Shown here: positions 27,584 through 37,265 of the stretch, piece after piece
Layout of the letters: every line of letters begins with the position of its first letter
Position numbering within the stretch: the first letter of the stretch is position 1
Source of the DNA: Vreelandella maris
GTDB lineage: Bacteria > Pseudomonadota > Gammaproteobacteria > Pseudomonadales > Halomonadaceae
Assembly: GCF_013371085.1 (NCBI RefSeq)
Contig: NZ_JABWCV010000014.1
Span: 1-64,000, forward strand
Direction of reading: 5' to 3'
Length of the DNA stretch: 64,000 nucleotides
Notes under the pieces: generated by a model
Told to the model about the DNA's origin: nothing
What the model saw: the letters and a program-made list of their open reading frames with translations, nothing else
The model's database searches: none
Position numbers and translations under genes: made by a program

Positions 27584-28845
27584 CCCGTAAGTGGTTGTAT
27601 GCTGACTACCTCGCCTGATTGTGCGCCGTCTTGGTCATCAGCAAGCTCAATCAAACAGTTAGCAGCCACCATCGAGGTTAAAATGCCCGAACCCTGGGCG
27701 CCGGTACTGCGCACGTGTAGCTGTCCATTCTTATCAGTATGGTAAACGCCGCGAATAAAGTCAGTACGCTTTAAGCGACTTTTTAACAGGTTATCGGCGA
27801 TCGCATGCAGGCGATAGGGTAGCGCCATGGGCTGCCCATGAAGGCGGGCCAGCAGCGGTGTCACAAACTGTCCAAAGGTTACCATGACAGCGACCGGGTT
27901 GCCGGGCAAACCGACAAATGGGGTGCGCGATTCGCCTAGCCAGCCGCAGGCCATGGGGCGCCCTGGGCGCAGTGCCACGCGCCAAAAAGCCAGGCGGCCC
28001 AGTTGTTCCAGTGCAGCGCGAGTGAAGTCGGCCTGACCCACTGACACGCCGCCGCTGGTAATCACTAAATCGCTCTGTTCGGCGGCTTGCTTTAGCGCCG
28101 TTTGGGTCGCGTTTAAGTCGTCCGGCAGAATGCCCAGATCGATCACCTCGGCCCCCTGCTCGGTGAGTAAGCCGATCAGCGTGAAGCGGTTAGCATCGTA
28201 AATGCCGGCCTTGGGTAGTGGTTCGCCGGGGGCCGTGACTTCATTGCCGGTGGAAAAAATCGCCACCCTGGGGCGCTGGCACACGGTAACCTGTGCGTAA
28301 CCCAATGATGCTAACAGTCCCATTGAGGCGGCATCGAGCCGTGCTCCCGCAGGTAGCGCCGTGTCGCCAGTGGCAATATCTTCACCGGCCTGGCGAACAT
28401 GTTGGCCGTGTTTGAGAAGCTCGGGCGACTCAATAATCACATGCGCAGGCTTATCATCTAACGGTTCGCGCAGCTGTTCACTCATCACCACGGTATCGGT
28501 GCCCGGCGGCAACGGGGCACCGGTGGTGATGCGCACACAGTGACCGGCAGGTACTAATTCGCTGCGATACTGCCCGGCCAACACCTCACCGGCCAGCGGC
28601 CAATGGGTTTGCTTGGCCCCAACACCTTCTTTAGCCAAGGCGAGCGCTACGCCATCCATGGCCGCATTGGTATTTTGCGGCACGTTAATGGGGGCCTGGA
28701 TGGCCGCAGCCAACCGACGGCCGTGAGCCTGCGCTAGCGGAATCTGTTCGCTGCCCAGCGGGCGCTCAATCAAGGTGGTGAGTGCCTGGCGCGCTTCATC
28801 CACGCTAAGCATGCGCTCGCCAAGGTCAAAGCAGGAGAGCGTCAT
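27574..28845 (-). CDS. moeA: Molybdopterin molybdenumtransferase, copy 1
   Basis: Inserts molybdate into adenylylated molybdopterin. The 423-residue protein shows MoeA motifs [54 protein letters not shown] and [11 protein letters not shown]. Its ATG overlaps the mobA stop by four bases and its stop overlaps moaA. A second moeA (40056-41261) lies on the far side of the formate dehydrogenase genes and is clearly diverged. The two may differ in metal or in the enzyme served. Confidence 0.93.
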   Translation of the reverse strand: MTLSCFDLGERMLSVDEARQALTTLIERPLGSEQIPLAQAHGRRLAAAIQAPINVPQNTNAAMDGVALALAKEGVGAKQTHWPLAGEVLAGQYRSELVPAGHCVRITTGAPLPPGTDTVVMSEQLREPLDDKPAHVIIESPELLKHGQHVRQAGEDIATGDTALPAGARLDAASMGLLASLGYAQVTVCQRPRVAIFSTGNEVTAPGEPLPKAGIYDANRFTLIGLLTEQGAEVIDLGILPDDLNATQTALKQAAEQSDLVITSGGVSVGQADFTRAALEQLGRLAFWRVALRPGRPMACGWLGESRTPFVGLPGNPVAVMVTFGQFVTPLLARLHGQPMALPYRLHAIADNLLKSRLKRTDFIRGVYHTDKNGQLHVRSTGAQGSGILTSMVAANCLIELADDQDGAQSGEVVSIQPLTGWL

Positions 28846-29453
28846 GTCGACACCTTCCCTGAGACGGCTGCCAGCAGACTTTCCAAACGCAACTTCTCTT
28901 CTTCGGTATTAAGGTTGGCAAACGCATCGGGGCAATCCGACATGTCGACCTTGCACCACGCATGGCGGGCGTACCAACGGTCAATCTTGCGTTCGCCTTC
29001 GGAAAGTGTAGCGGCCAAATCGTCCGCCAGCGAAGTGCGCAGCAGGGCAACCACTGGATGCAGCCGTTCGCCGTCAAAGGCCACGGCGATGTCATGATCG
29101 CCAACCCCAGCCACCATGCGCGCCACTAAATTGTCAGGCAGGGCGGGGGAGTCGCAGGGGGCGACCAGTAACCAAGGCGTTTTTGCCGCGCGTAGGCCGC
29201 TATAGATACCCATCAGTGGGCCTTTAAAGCCGCCTTCTTCATCGGCAATCACGCGATCGGCGAAGAAGCGGTAGGCGTCAGCATTGCGGTTGGCGTTAAT
29301 CAGCAGTTCGGCTACTTGGCCTTCAAGGCGTTTTACGACATGGCCGACTAATGGCAGGCCCGCGAACGGCTCAAGCCCTTTATCCCGGCCACCCATTCTG
29401 CGCCCTTCGCCGCCTGCGAGAATCATGCCGGTGAGTTCGTGAGTGGGAATCAT
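28842..29453 (-). CDS. mobA: Molybdenum cofactor guanylyltransferase
   Basis: Links GMP to molybdopterin to form the bis-MGD cofactor that a formate dehydrogenase of this type needs. The 203-residue nucleotidyltransferase has LAGGEGRRMGGRDKGLEPF near the N-terminus and the APCDSPALP metal-binding region. It overlaps fdhD and moeA by four bases on each side, so the operon is translationally coupled. Confidence 0.93.
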   Translation of the reverse strand: MIPTHELTGMILAGGEGRRMGGRDKGLEPFAGLPLVGHVVKRLEGQVAELLINANRNADAYRFFADRVIADEEGGFKGPLMGIYSGLRAAKTPWLLVAPCDSPALPDNLVARMVAGVGDHDIAVAFDGERLHPVVALLRTSLADDLAATLSEGERKIDRWYARHAWCKVDMSDCPDAFANLNTEEEKLRLESLLAAVSGKVST

Positions 29454-30319
29454 GAGCTTGCCTCTTTAGATGAACGGGCATGAGATGGTCGATTAGGTAT
29501 CGCATCCAGCGCCAAGCGATTCTGCGTATTAATCGCTTGAAAGTGGCGGCCTTTGGCGCGGGCAATCAGCATCACGCCGAAGCGTTCAGCCAGCTCGACG
29601 CCTTTTTGGGTAACACCGGAGCGCGAGACCAGTACGCTAATGCCCATTTGCGCCACTTTGAGTACCATCTCAGATGTCAGGCGCCCTGTGGTATAGAAAA
29701 TATCAGCATCGGCACTGTCGGCTTGTTGCAACCATTGGCGCCCGGCCAGGGTATCCACCGCGTTGTGCCGCCCTACGTCTTCAACAAAATCGAGCACCTC
29801 GGTTTGGCGGCAAAGCGCACAGCCGTGAACAGCGCCCGCGCTGCGGTAGGTCTCATTATAGGCGTTGAGATTTTGCAGCAGTTGATAGAGCGTGGACTGT
29901 GCTAACTGCGTATCGGGAAGCACCGTCAGGGCGGTTTGGTCGAGCAGTTTACCAAAGACCGTGCCCTGGCCGCAGCCGGTCGTCACCGTGCGGGTGCTTA
30001 AGCGCGCCTCTAAATCCTCGGGCAAGTGGCGTGTAATGACGACCGCTGCTTCTACTTCCCAATCGACCTGAACGGCGGCTAAGTCAGCCGCGGCACGCAG
30101 TAAACCTTGGTTACGTAGATAGCCCACCACTAGCGCTTCAGGGTCATCGCCGAGCGTCATCAGCGTGACGATTTCACGTTTGTTGAGATACACGGTGAGT
30201 GCCCGTTCAGCGGCGATGGCCTGCTGACGCGCATCGCCATATTCATCAACGATGCTGATCTCGGTGGTGGCCGGTAAGCGGGCTCGGCTTATCTGAAGGG
30301 CAGGCTGAAGGGCGGGCAT
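29450..30319 (-). CDS. fdhD: Formate dehydrogenase accessory sulfurtransferase FdhD
   Basis: Carries sulfur from IscS to the molybdenum cofactor of formate dehydrogenase, without which the enzyme is inactive. The 289-residue protein has the FdhD marks TTGCGQGTVF, GCALC (the catalytic loop Cys pair region), VEDVGRHNAVD and FYTTGRLTSEMV. It heads the leftward cofactor operon, with GAGGA six bases before the ATG, and is divergent from the formate dehydrogenase operon. In the E. coli loop both Cys residues matter and both are present here. Confidence 0.93.
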   Translation of the reverse strand: MPALQPALQISRARLPATTEISIVDEYGDARQQAIAAERALTVYLNKREIVTLMTLGDDPEALVVGYLRNQGLLRAAADLAAVQVDWEVEAAVVITRHLPEDLEARLSTRTVTTGCGQGTVFGKLLDQTALTVLPDTQLAQSTLYQLLQNLNAYNETYRSAGAVHGCALCRQTEVLDFVEDVGRHNAVDTLAGRQWLQQADSADADIFYTTGRLTSEMVLKVAQMGISVLVSRSGVTQKGVELAERFGVMLIARAKGRHFQAINTQNRLALDAIPNRPSHARSSKEASS

Positions 30320-30399
30320 GGTAATCCTCGCGAAATAGTTCTCGCAAAACGACAGGGTTGACGATGATGGCGCTGGGGATGCTTACTTGTCTACCCATT

Positions 30400-30458
30400 C
30401 AAGCGCTATCCTTATAGGTGCGTTTTTTCTAAGTGCTATTTTCTAGGTGCTATTTTTC
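30400..30458. repeat. Tandem 14-15 nt repeats in the fdhD/fdh divergent promoter region
   Basis: Three near-identical units lie head to tail: TAGGTGCGTTTTTTC (30415-30429), TAAGTGCTATTTTC (30430-30443) and TAGGTGCTATTTTTC (30444-30458). AAGCGCTATCC just before (30401-30411) may be a worn fourth copy. They lie 38-96 bases before the DUF3305 start and 80-140 before fdhD. They could bind a regulator or be a slipped promoter duplication. Confidence 0.55.
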
Positions 30459-30495
30459 CACATGTCATCCATGCAAGGTTCAGGGTTTTTAAAAT

Positions 30496-30933
30496 ATGAG
30501 CGATAACCTACGCCCTATCAGTATTACCTTGGTAGCTGAGCCCAAGCAGGTGAAGCGTTTTACACTGACGCAGTGGCGCATTGCTGAGATAACGCTGGGC
30601 GATCAGGGTGATAATGTCCTTAACCTGCAGCTGTCGATGACCGAGCGTGCTGCTTACCGCTTCAATCTAACCTCGACTACTCCGCGACTGTTTGTGCGTG
30701 CAGGCTTTACCGGACAAACACCCAAGCCGGATGCGATTTCCGCTAGTCAGGACGTTGCGGCTGGTTGGATGGATGGCGAGCAGCAGGTGCTAGAGGCACC
30801 TATGCCAATGGCCATTCAGGTCTGGCTTGAGAGTTATCTGGCACGCCATGGGGAAGCGCCACTGGAAATGCGCAAGAAAAAACGCAAAGGGGCTGGGCGC
30901 GCCAAAGACACGCCCTCCAAGGAGCAGCCGTAA
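30496..30933 (+). CDS. DUF3305 domain-containing protein, formate dehydrogenase locus
   Basis: A 145-residue DUF3305 protein. The family is found almost only at the head of periplasmic formate dehydrogenase loci, next to DUF3306 as here. Its function is not established. The protein is soluble, has an N-terminal PISITLVAEPKQVKRF strand and a Lys/Arg-rich tail (MRKKKRKGAGR). Its stop overlaps the DUF3306 start by one base (TAATG), which points to coupled translation. Role in maturation is inferred from position only. Confidence 0.85.
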   Translation: MSDNLRPISITLVAEPKQVKRFTLTQWRIAEITLGDQGDNVLNLQLSMTERAAYRFNLTSTTPRLFVRAGFTGQTPKPDAISASQDVAAGWMDGEQQVLEAPMPMAIQVWLESYLARHGEAPLEMRKKKRKGAGRAKDTPSKEQP

Positions 30934-31559
30934 TGAGTCGCCTGGAACGCTGGTCGCGACTAAAGCGCCATGTTCAAAAAGAAGAGGACGCATCGGCGTC
31001 CTCTTCACCAGATTCTACGCCCGTTGATGAGGCATCTGTTGACCATGAGGCAGCGCTTCATAATGAGGCCGAGCAACCTAACGCTGAGAATGACCAATCT
31101 CTGGCAACGTCAGCCGAGGAGCCAGAACCCGGCAGTCTCGATCACACCTTGCCAGACCCTGACACGCTGGAAGCAGGCAGCGATTTTAGTGCGTATATGG
31201 CGCCGGGCGTTAGCGGCCCTTTACGCCGACAAGCATTGAAACGCCTATGGACCACCGGTAACTACAACGTACGCGATGGCTTGGACGACTACGACGCCGA
31301 CTACAATAAGCTGTTGAAACCGATGGCGGCAGATCTCGCCGGTAAACTGCGCCGCTGGACGCATAAAGTGGAAGAGGCGCTTGATAAGCCAGTAGACGAG
31401 GGCCACACCGAGTCCCCGGCTGAAGTGGCAGCCAGTGAGCCATCGACAGCTGCTGACGAAGAGCACTCCGCACCTTGCACGGCCAGTAACAACGTTGTAA
31501 AAGAGCCTTCAGTAGACGACCAGTCTGATTATTTATCTGACACTCATACCAAACTATGA
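30933..31559 (+). CDS. DUF3306 domain-containing protein, formate dehydrogenase locus
   Basis: A 208-residue DUF3306 protein. The conserved centre (LRRQALKRLWTTGNYNVRD and LDDYDADY, about residues 89-125) is flanked by low-complexity acidic Ser/Glu/Asp-rich tails, which suggests long disordered arms. It partners with DUF3305 in formate dehydrogenase loci and its biochemical role is unknown. A 198-bp gap to the next gene suggests a second promoter downstream. Confidence 0.85.
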   Translation: MSRLERWSRLKRHVQKEEDASASSSPDSTPVDEASVDHEAALHNEAEQPNAENDQSLATSAEEPEPGSLDHTLPDPDTLEAGSDFSAYMAPGVSGPLRRQALKRLWTTGNYNVRDGLDDYDADYNKLLKPMAADLAGKLRRWTHKVEEALDKPVDEGHTESPAEVAASEPSTAADEEHSAPCTASNNVVKEPSVDDQSDYLSDTHTKL

Positions 31560-31757
31560 CATTATTCCTTAGTACATAAAAATCAATAAGTTGAGCATTG
31601 ATTTAGTTGCTAGCGTTGGCAGCGTTGACGGTAATTAAGTTGGCAAATATCAGCATTGCACATAGGCTGAACTTAGCTTCAACGTATTGTTATGCCACAA
31701 TAGTTAAATATATAACTCAAAAATATAATAAGAATGATTCCCAGACCGTGAGAGCGC
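31560..31757. promoter_or_regulatory. Internal promoter region of the fdh operon with inverted repeat
   Basis: A 198-bp AT-rich gap with no supported gene. AATCAAT (31581-31587) and ATTGATT (31597-31603) are perfect inverted repeats with a 9-base spacer. Further AT-rich sequence with TATATAACT at about 31709 could serve as a -10 region. The gap suggests that the polyferredoxin-to-gamma genes can be transcribed apart from DUF3305/3306. Confidence 0.35.
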
Positions 31758-33485
31758 ATGAACCAACGAATCCAACTGGCGTCGATAGACGACCAGCGCA
31801 ATGCCGAGGCTCGGGAAACGGTACGCCGACGTATCTCGTGGCCAGCTAACCTAACGCCTGCCAATGTGACCTATCACAGCCGTGGTCATGCGCTGTTAAT
31901 CGGTACCGAAGCCGACGTTTACCCTGCCGCTCGCGCTCTACAGGGGCGCGGCTTGGCATCGCTGACGTTACTTGTTACTAAGTCTGACGCGAACAGCCCA
32001 GGAAACGATACTGTCGATCCTCTCGGGGCTAGCGAACCGCTGGTCGCCCAGACGCTGACCCAGGGACAACTCAGCCAACTGCGTATCAATGGCTATCTAG
32101 GTGCCTTTAACGTTCAACTTGACGATGAAGATGCGCCGCTGGATATTGCTCGCGCACTGATTGAGCGTGACGGCTTTGACTTAATCCTCGATCTTGCTCC
32201 GGCTTCGCATACCCAGCGCTGGGAGCTGCCGCCTCCTGGCTATGTAGTGATGCAGTGGCAGGACGTTGAGCAGCGCAGCGATATTCTCGACGATTTTGTG
32301 GGGCTAGTGGGCGAATTCGATAAGCCGCGCTATTTCCAAGTCAACAGTGATTTATGTGCCCATTCCACCAGCGGCAACATTGGTTGTACCCGCTGTTTAG
32401 ATGTTTGCCCGGCGGATGCCATCTCCAGCATTCAGGGGCGCATTGAGTCTAATATTGAGATTGATCCCTTCCTCTGCCAAGGCGTAGGCAGCTGCACCAG
32501 CGCTTGCCCTACGGGCGCTATCGAATTTCGTCTACCGGAAACGCGCCGCCAGCAAGACACCCTATCCGCTTGGCTGGCAGCCTACCGTGAGGCCGGTGGT
32601 CAGGTGCCGGTGCTGCGTTTTATTACCCATGACTCCCAAGATGCCGAGCGGGCTGCGGGTGTAGTGCCCGCAGGCCATATCATTGACGCACCGTTAGAAG
32701 AGCTGGGAGCTGCAGGCCACGACCAGTGGCTAACCGCCTTGGCTGCCGGTGCCGCTGAGGTGCGTATCCAACTGCACCCTGATATGCCTGCCCGCTTGAG
32801 TACCTTTTTGACCGATCAAGTCGCCCAGGCACATGCCTTGTTGGAAGCGCTGGGCCATGATCGCGCCCGTGTAACATTGATTGAGATAGCTGACCACGCC
32901 GCACGCGATGCGCTACCGGCGCTTACTCCACTGACTGAGGCGCCGCTTAGTCTACCTGAGCCCGAAAAGCGGGCACGCTTGAACCGCGTGCTGGCACGGT
33001 TAGCCGAGTTGGGTAACCCCAGTGATGAGCGGGTTGCTATGCCGGTGGGCGCTGCCTACGGCGCCATTCAGGTGGACCGCGATGCCTGCACGCTGTGCCA
33101 CGCTTGCGTCAGCAACTGCCCAACCCCCGCGCTCAAGTCAGGTGGTAAAACCCCCGCGCTGAGTTTCCTTGAGGCGGATTGTGTGCAGTGCGGCTTGTGT
33201 GAACAAGCCTGCCCGGAAGATGCGATTACCCTGATGCCCGGCTTCCTGGCATCGGAGGCTCGCGAAACACGCCATATCTGTCACGAAGAAGCAGCCTTTG
33301 AATGCATCAACTGCGGCAAGCCGTTTGCTACTGTCAGCACGGTAGCTACTATTAAAGAAAAGCTGGCCAACCACCCCTACTTTGCTGGCGAAGCGATGAT
33401 TCGTCTGGAAATGTGTGAAGACTGCCGCGTTAAGGATGTTTGGAAAACCATGATTCGCGATCCCGACGCGCAACTGAAGGTATAA
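31758..33485 (+). CDS. Multi-cluster 4Fe-4S binding protein of the formate dehydrogenase locus
   Basis: A 575-residue cytosolic iron-sulfur protein. Two ferredoxin-like motifs lie at about residues 208-260 (CTRCLDVCPAD and CQGVGSCTSACPTG) and two more at about 444-495 (CTLCHACVSNCP and CVQCGLCEQACPEDA). A C-terminal Cys group (FECINCGKPF and CEDCRVKD) follows and may bind another metal. The N-terminal part is unlike a known domain. Genes of this kind sit beside TorD-like chaperones in formate dehydrogenase loci, so electron transfer during assembly is a fair guess. It ends four bases before the TorD gene. Confidence 0.85.
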   Translation: MNQRIQLASIDDQRNAEARETVRRRISWPANLTPANVTYHSRGHALLIGTEADVYPAARALQGRGLASLTLLVTKSDANSPGNDTVDPLGASEPLVAQTLTQGQLSQLRINGYLGAFNVQLDDEDAPLDIARALIERDGFDLILDLAPASHTQRWELPPPGYVVMQWQDVEQRSDILDDFVGLVGEFDKPRYFQVNSDLCAHSTSGNIGCTRCLDVCPADAISSIQGRIESNIEIDPFLCQGVGSCTSACPTGAIEFRLPETRRQQDTLSAWLAAYREAGGQVPVLRFITHDSQDAERAAGVVPAGHIIDAPLEELGAAGHDQWLTALAAGAAEVRIQLHPDMPARLSTFLTDQVAQAHALLEALGHDRARVTLIEIADHAARDALPALTPLTEAPLSLPEPEKRARLNRVLARLAELGNPSDERVAMPVGAAYGAIQVDRDACTLCHACVSNCPTPALKSGGKTPALSFLEADCVQCGLCEQACPEDAITLMPGFLASEARETRHICHEEAAFECINCGKPFATVSTVATIKEKLANHPYFAGEAMIRLEMCEDCRVKDVWKTMIRDPDAQLKV

Positions 33486-33489
33486 GCCG

Positions 33490-34104
33490 ATGACGGATGC
33501 ACTGCCCACGCTGAAAGAAGCGGATGCGCTACGTGGCGATATTTACCGGCTATTGGCCACATTATTACGCCAGACTCCGGATGCCGAGTTGCTAGATTGG
33601 TTGGCTGAACTGGACATCGAACAAGACGGCAGCCGTTTGGCCGAGTGTTGGCATGCGCTGGCAGCCGCCGCCAAGAATACCGATGTTGAAAGACTGCAGC
33701 GTGCTCACTTCCGCCTCCTGGTCGGCGTCATTCAGGGTGAAGTGGTGCCATATGCTTCTTGGTACCGCAATGGCGAATTGATGGAAGCGGCGCTGGTGGC
33801 GCTGCGTCAGGATTTGAAAGTGCTCGGTTTTGTGCGCAGTGAACATACCCGTGACCCTGAAGATCACTTGGCGGCACTATGCGAAGTGATGGCAATGCTG
33901 ATTGACTCAGCCAGTCACGAGCAGGCCTATTTCTTTAGCCAACATTTAGCCCCTTGGGCGGCCAGCTGTTTTGCCGACCTGGGGCAGGTAGACACCGCTT
34001 TCTATGCAGCGCTGGGGCAGTTGGGTGGCGCTTTTATGGAAAGTGAGGAGGCTCGCTTGAGTGTTGATGCGGGTCATACGCCGGTGCGTATTGTTGAGCC
34101 TTAA
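33490..34104 (+). CDS. TorD/DmsD family redox enzyme chaperone
   Basis: A 204-residue all-helical cytosolic chaperone of the TorD/DmsD/NarJ group, with RGDIYRLLATLL at the N-terminus and the family ExxR/DH-like segment (VRSEHTRDPEDHLAALCEVM). Such proteins bind the Tat signal of a molybdoenzyme until cofactor is in place. The client is almost surely the alpha subunit encoded 300 bases downstream, whose Tat signal is intact. Confidence 0.9.
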   Translation: MTDALPTLKEADALRGDIYRLLATLLRQTPDAELLDWLAELDIEQDGSRLAECWHALAAAAKNTDVERLQRAHFRLLVGVIQGEVVPYASWYRNGELMEAALVALRQDLKVLGFVRSEHTRDPEDHLAALCEVMAMLIDSASHEQAYFFSQHLAPWAASCFADLGQVDTAFYAALGQLGGAFMESEEARLSVDAGHTPVRIVEP

Positions 34105-34187
34105 CGCAGGCTCCATAAAAAAATCAGTAAAAATCAAAAAAACAGCATAAAAAGACCCGCTATAAAGGCATGCAAGAGGAGAAACCC

Positions 34188-34388
34188 ATGCACCCGTCAC
34201 ACAATCCTGAGCGCCGCCGTTTTATGAAAACCGTTGGGTTGGGAACTGCCGCTGCTGGCGCTGCAGCGGCAGTCGGTCATGTCACCCTGGCACAGGCTGA
34301 CACTGCCCCGGTGAAAAACGAAAAACAAACGGTTAACTACCGTGAGACCGACCACGTCCGCGCTTACTACGCCTCGTTGCGTGACTGA
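34188..34388 (+). CDS. Small twin-arginine signal protein of the formate dehydrogenase locus
   Basis: A 66-residue protein that is mostly a Tat signal (RRRFMKTVGLG followed by an Ala-rich core ending at ALAQADTA-like sequence) plus about 27 mature residues. Small Tat proteins like this are common just before the alpha subunit of this type of formate dehydrogenase. Function is unknown; it may be exported with the enzyme. ATG at 34188 with AGAGGAG upstream is preferred to the start at 34170. Confidence 0.85.
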   Translation: MHPSHNPERRRFMKTVGLGTAAAGAAAAVGHVTLAQADTAPVKNEKQTVNYRETDHVRAYYASLRD

Positions 34389-34412
34389 CGGCGGAATGCC
34401 AGGAGATTTGCC

Positions 34413-37265
34413 ATGCGTTTAACTCGCAAAACAGACACCCCCAAGGCCTCTGGACTGGGAATTTCCCGCCGTCAATTCCTCAAGCGCACCGGTGCAGCCA
34501 CAGGCGGCGTGGCCGCTGTCGGCTTCATGGGCGCGCCGATGATGCAGCGCTCGGAAGCCGCGGACAAAACACCGGTACTGGACTCTCCGGTAGAGACCAA
34601 ACGTACCATCTGCTCCCACTGTTCAGTGGGTTGTGGCGTTTATGCCGAAGTTCAAGAGGGTATTTGGACTAAGCAAGAACCCGCTTTTGATCACCCCATC
34701 AACCGCGGCGCACACTGCGCAAAAGGCGCTTCACTGCGCCAGCACGGGCACTCCACGCGGCGCCTTAAGTACCCGATGAAGCTGGTGGCTGGTGAGTGGG
34801 AGCGCATGAGCTGGGAAGACGCCATTAACGAAATCGGCGACAAACTGCTTGAGCTGCGCGAAGAGCACGGCCCGGACAGCGTTTACTGGTTGGGCTCTGC
34901 GAAGTTTAGTAACGAGCAAGCGTACTTGATGCGCAAGCTTGCATCGCTGTGGGGTACCAACAACACTGACCACCAGGCACGTATCTGTCACTCCACCACC
35001 GTGGCGGGCGTGGCGAACACCTGGGGTTACGGGGCGATGACCAACTCGCTCAACGACATGCATAACAGTAAGGCGATTCTGTTCATTGGCTCTAACCCCA
35101 GTGAAGCGCACCCGGTCGCGATGCAGCATATCTTGATCGCCAAAGAGCGTAATAATTGCGACATCATCGTTGCTGATCCGCGCTTTACCCGTACTGCCGC
35201 CAAAGCCAACAAATACGTGCGTCTACGTCCTGGCTCTGATGTGGCGTATATCTGGGGCCTGCTGTGGCACATTTTCGAGAATGGCTGGGAAGATAACGAG
35301 TACATCAACCAGCGCGTTTACGGGATGGACGAAGTGCGCGCCGAAGTCGCCAACTTCCCACCCAGCGTCGTCGAGGAAGTCACCGGCGTGCCCGAAGCCG
35401 AGATGTACGATGTCGCCAAGCGCCTCTCCGACAACCGGCCTGGCTGCGTGGTCTGGTGTATGGGCGGCACCCAACATACCACCGGCAACAACAACACCCG
35501 CGCTTACTGCATTCTGGAGCTGGCGTTGGGCAATATTGGTGTCGCTGGCGGCGGCGCCAACATCCTGCGTGGCCACGATAACGTGCAGGGTGCGACTGAC
35601 CTTGGCCTTGGCTGTGACTCGCTGCCGGGCTACTACGGCTTGGCGGAAGGCGCATGGCAACACTGGGCGCAAGTATGGGATGTCGACTACGAGTGGATTA
35701 AAGGCCGCTATGACGATACCGAATACGCCGATGGTAAGCCCATGTACAGCCCCGGCATTACCGTGTCGCGCTGGGTTGATGGCGTGCTCGAAGACGACGA
35801 AAACATCTCTCAGCGCACCGCGCTGAAAGCGATGTTCTACTGGGGCCACGCGGTTAACTCCCAAACCCGCGGTGTGGAAATGCAAAAGGCGATGCAGAAG
35901 CTGGAAATGATGGTCATCGTTGACCCTTATCCCACCGTCGCTTCCGTCATGCATGACCGTACCGATGGTGTTTATTTGCTGCCAGCTGCCACCCAGTTTG
36001 AAACCACCGGCAGTGTCACCGCCACCAACCGCTCAATTCAGTGGCGAGACCGCGTGATTGAGCCGCTTTTTGAGTCTAAACCCGACCACGAAATCATGTA
36101 CCTGTTTGCCCGCAAACTGGGCATTGGTAATGAGCTGGTGAAAAACTATCAGATGAACGGCGACGAGCCGTTGATCGACGATATTCTGCGCGAAATTAAC
36201 AGCGGTATGTGGACGGTAGGCTATACCGGGCAAAGCCCCGAACGCCTCAAAGAGCACCAGAAAAACTGGCACACCTTCAGCTTTGAGAACTTGCGCGCAG
36301 AGGGTGGCCCGGCGGATGGTGACTACTACGGCTTGCCGTGGCCCTGCTGGGGCACGCCTGAGTTTAAACACCCGGGCTCGCCCAACCTTTACGATACCAG
36401 CGTTCCTGTAATGGAAGGCGGCATGGGCTTCCGCGCCCGTTTCGGTATCGAGCGTGACGGTGTCAACCTGTTGGCGGAAGGTTCAGCGCCTGTCGGCGGC
36501 GATATCGACGACGGCTACCCGGAGTTCAACGACCAACTGCTCAAGGATCTGGGTTGGTGGGACGACCTGACCGCCGAAGAGAAGCAGGCGGCGGAAGGCA
36601 AAAACTGGAAAACCGACCTCTCCGGCGGTATCCAGCGAGTCACGATTGAGCATGGCTGTGCACCTTACGGCAACGCCAAGGCCCGCGCCGTGGTCTGGAC
36701 CTTCCCCGACCAAGTGCCTAAGCACCGTGAGCCGCTTTACACCACGCGCCGCGATCTGGTTGAACGCTTCCCTACCTGGGACGACTTCGACTCGATCATG
36801 CGCCTGCCGACCATGTACAAAACCATCCAGGATCGCGACAACACCGGCGAATATCCGATGATTCTCACCTCCGGACGTCTGGTTGAGTACGAAGGGGGCG
36901 GTGAAGAGACGCGCTCCATGTCGTGGCTTGCCGAGCTGCAGCAAGAGATGTTTGTCGAGATCAATCCGGCCGATGCCAACGACCTCAGTATCAAAGATGG
37001 TGATGATGTCTGGGTTGAAGGGGCTGAAGGGGGCCGTGTGAAAGTTAAAGCACTGGTCACGCCTCGCGTTGATCGTAACGTCGCATTCATGCCGTTCCAC
37101 TTTGGCGGCATGTTCCAGGGCGAAAGCCTGCGCGACCGTTACCCGGATGGGTCTGACCCGTACATCATCGGTGAAGCGGCTAACACCGCCACCACCTACG
37201 GCTACGACCCGGTGACACTAATGCAAGAGACTAAGTGCACCATTTGCCGCATTGAGCGCGCCTGA
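34413..37265 (+). CDS. fdhA: Formate dehydrogenase catalytic alpha subunit (Tat-exported)
   Basis: A 950-residue bis-MGD enzyme oxidising formate to CO2 in the periplasm. It has a Tat signal (ISRRQFLKR, about residues 19-27), a 4Fe-4S site (CSHCSVGCG then HCAKGA) and the molybdenum/tungsten ligand C192 in ARICHST. The ligand codon is TGT, so this is the Cys and not the Sec form. The C-terminal dinucleotide-binding domain includes MSWLAELQQEMFVEI. It follows the small Tat gene by 24 bases and precedes beta and gamma, giving a membrane-anchored complex that sends electrons to quinone through a b-type cytochrome. Confidence 0.95.
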   Translation: MRLTRKTDTPKASGLGISRRQFLKRTGAATGGVAAVGFMGAPMMQRSEAADKTPVLDSPVETKRTICSHCSVGCGVYAEVQEGIWTKQEPAFDHPINRGAHCAKGASLRQHGHSTRRLKYPMKLVAGEWERMSWEDAINEIGDKLLELREEHGPDSVYWLGSAKFSNEQAYLMRKLASLWGTNNTDHQARICHSTTVAGVANTWGYGAMTNSLNDMHNSKAILFIGSNPSEAHPVAMQHILIAKERNNCDIIVADPRFTRTAAKANKYVRLRPGSDVAYIWGLLWHIFENGWEDNEYINQRVYGMDEVRAEVANFPPSVVEEVTGVPEAEMYDVAKRLSDNRPGCVVWCMGGTQHTTGNNNTRAYCILELALGNIGVAGGGANILRGHDNVQGATDLGLGCDSLPGYYGLAEGAWQHWAQVWDVDYEWIKGRYDDTEYADGKPMYSPGITVSRWVDGVLEDDENISQRTALKAMFYWGHAVNSQTRGVEMQKAMQKLEMMVIVDPYPTVASVMHDRTDGVYLLPAATQFETTGSVTATNRSIQWRDRVIEPLFESKPDHEIMYLFARKLGIGNELVKNYQMNGDEPLIDDILREINSGMWTVGYTGQSPERLKEHQKNWHTFSFENLRAEGGPADGDYYGLPWPCWGTPEFKHPGSPNLYDTSVPVMEGGMGFRARFGIERDGVNLLAEGSAPVGGDIDDGYPEFNDQLLKDLGWWDDLTAEEKQAAEGKNWKTDLSGGIQRVTIEHGCAPYGNAKARAVVWTFPDQVPKHREPLYTTRRDLVERFPTWDDFDSIMRLPTMYKTIQDRDNTGEYPMILTSGRLVEYEGGGEETRSMSWLAELQQEMFVEINPADANDLSIKDGDDVWVEGAEGGRVKVKALVTPRVDRNVAFMPFHFGGMFQGESLRDRYPDGSDPYIIGEAANTATTYGYDPVTLMQETKCTICRIERA

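Noticed and set aside
31607..31849. Open frame upstream of the polyferredoxin gene
   Set aside because: It overlaps the polyferredoxin start, has no ribosome site or family match, and lies in an AT-rich promoter-like gap.
34980..34995. Possible selenocysteine site in formate dehydrogenase alpha
   Set aside because: The ligand codon is TGT (Cys), not TGA, so no Sec insertion is needed.
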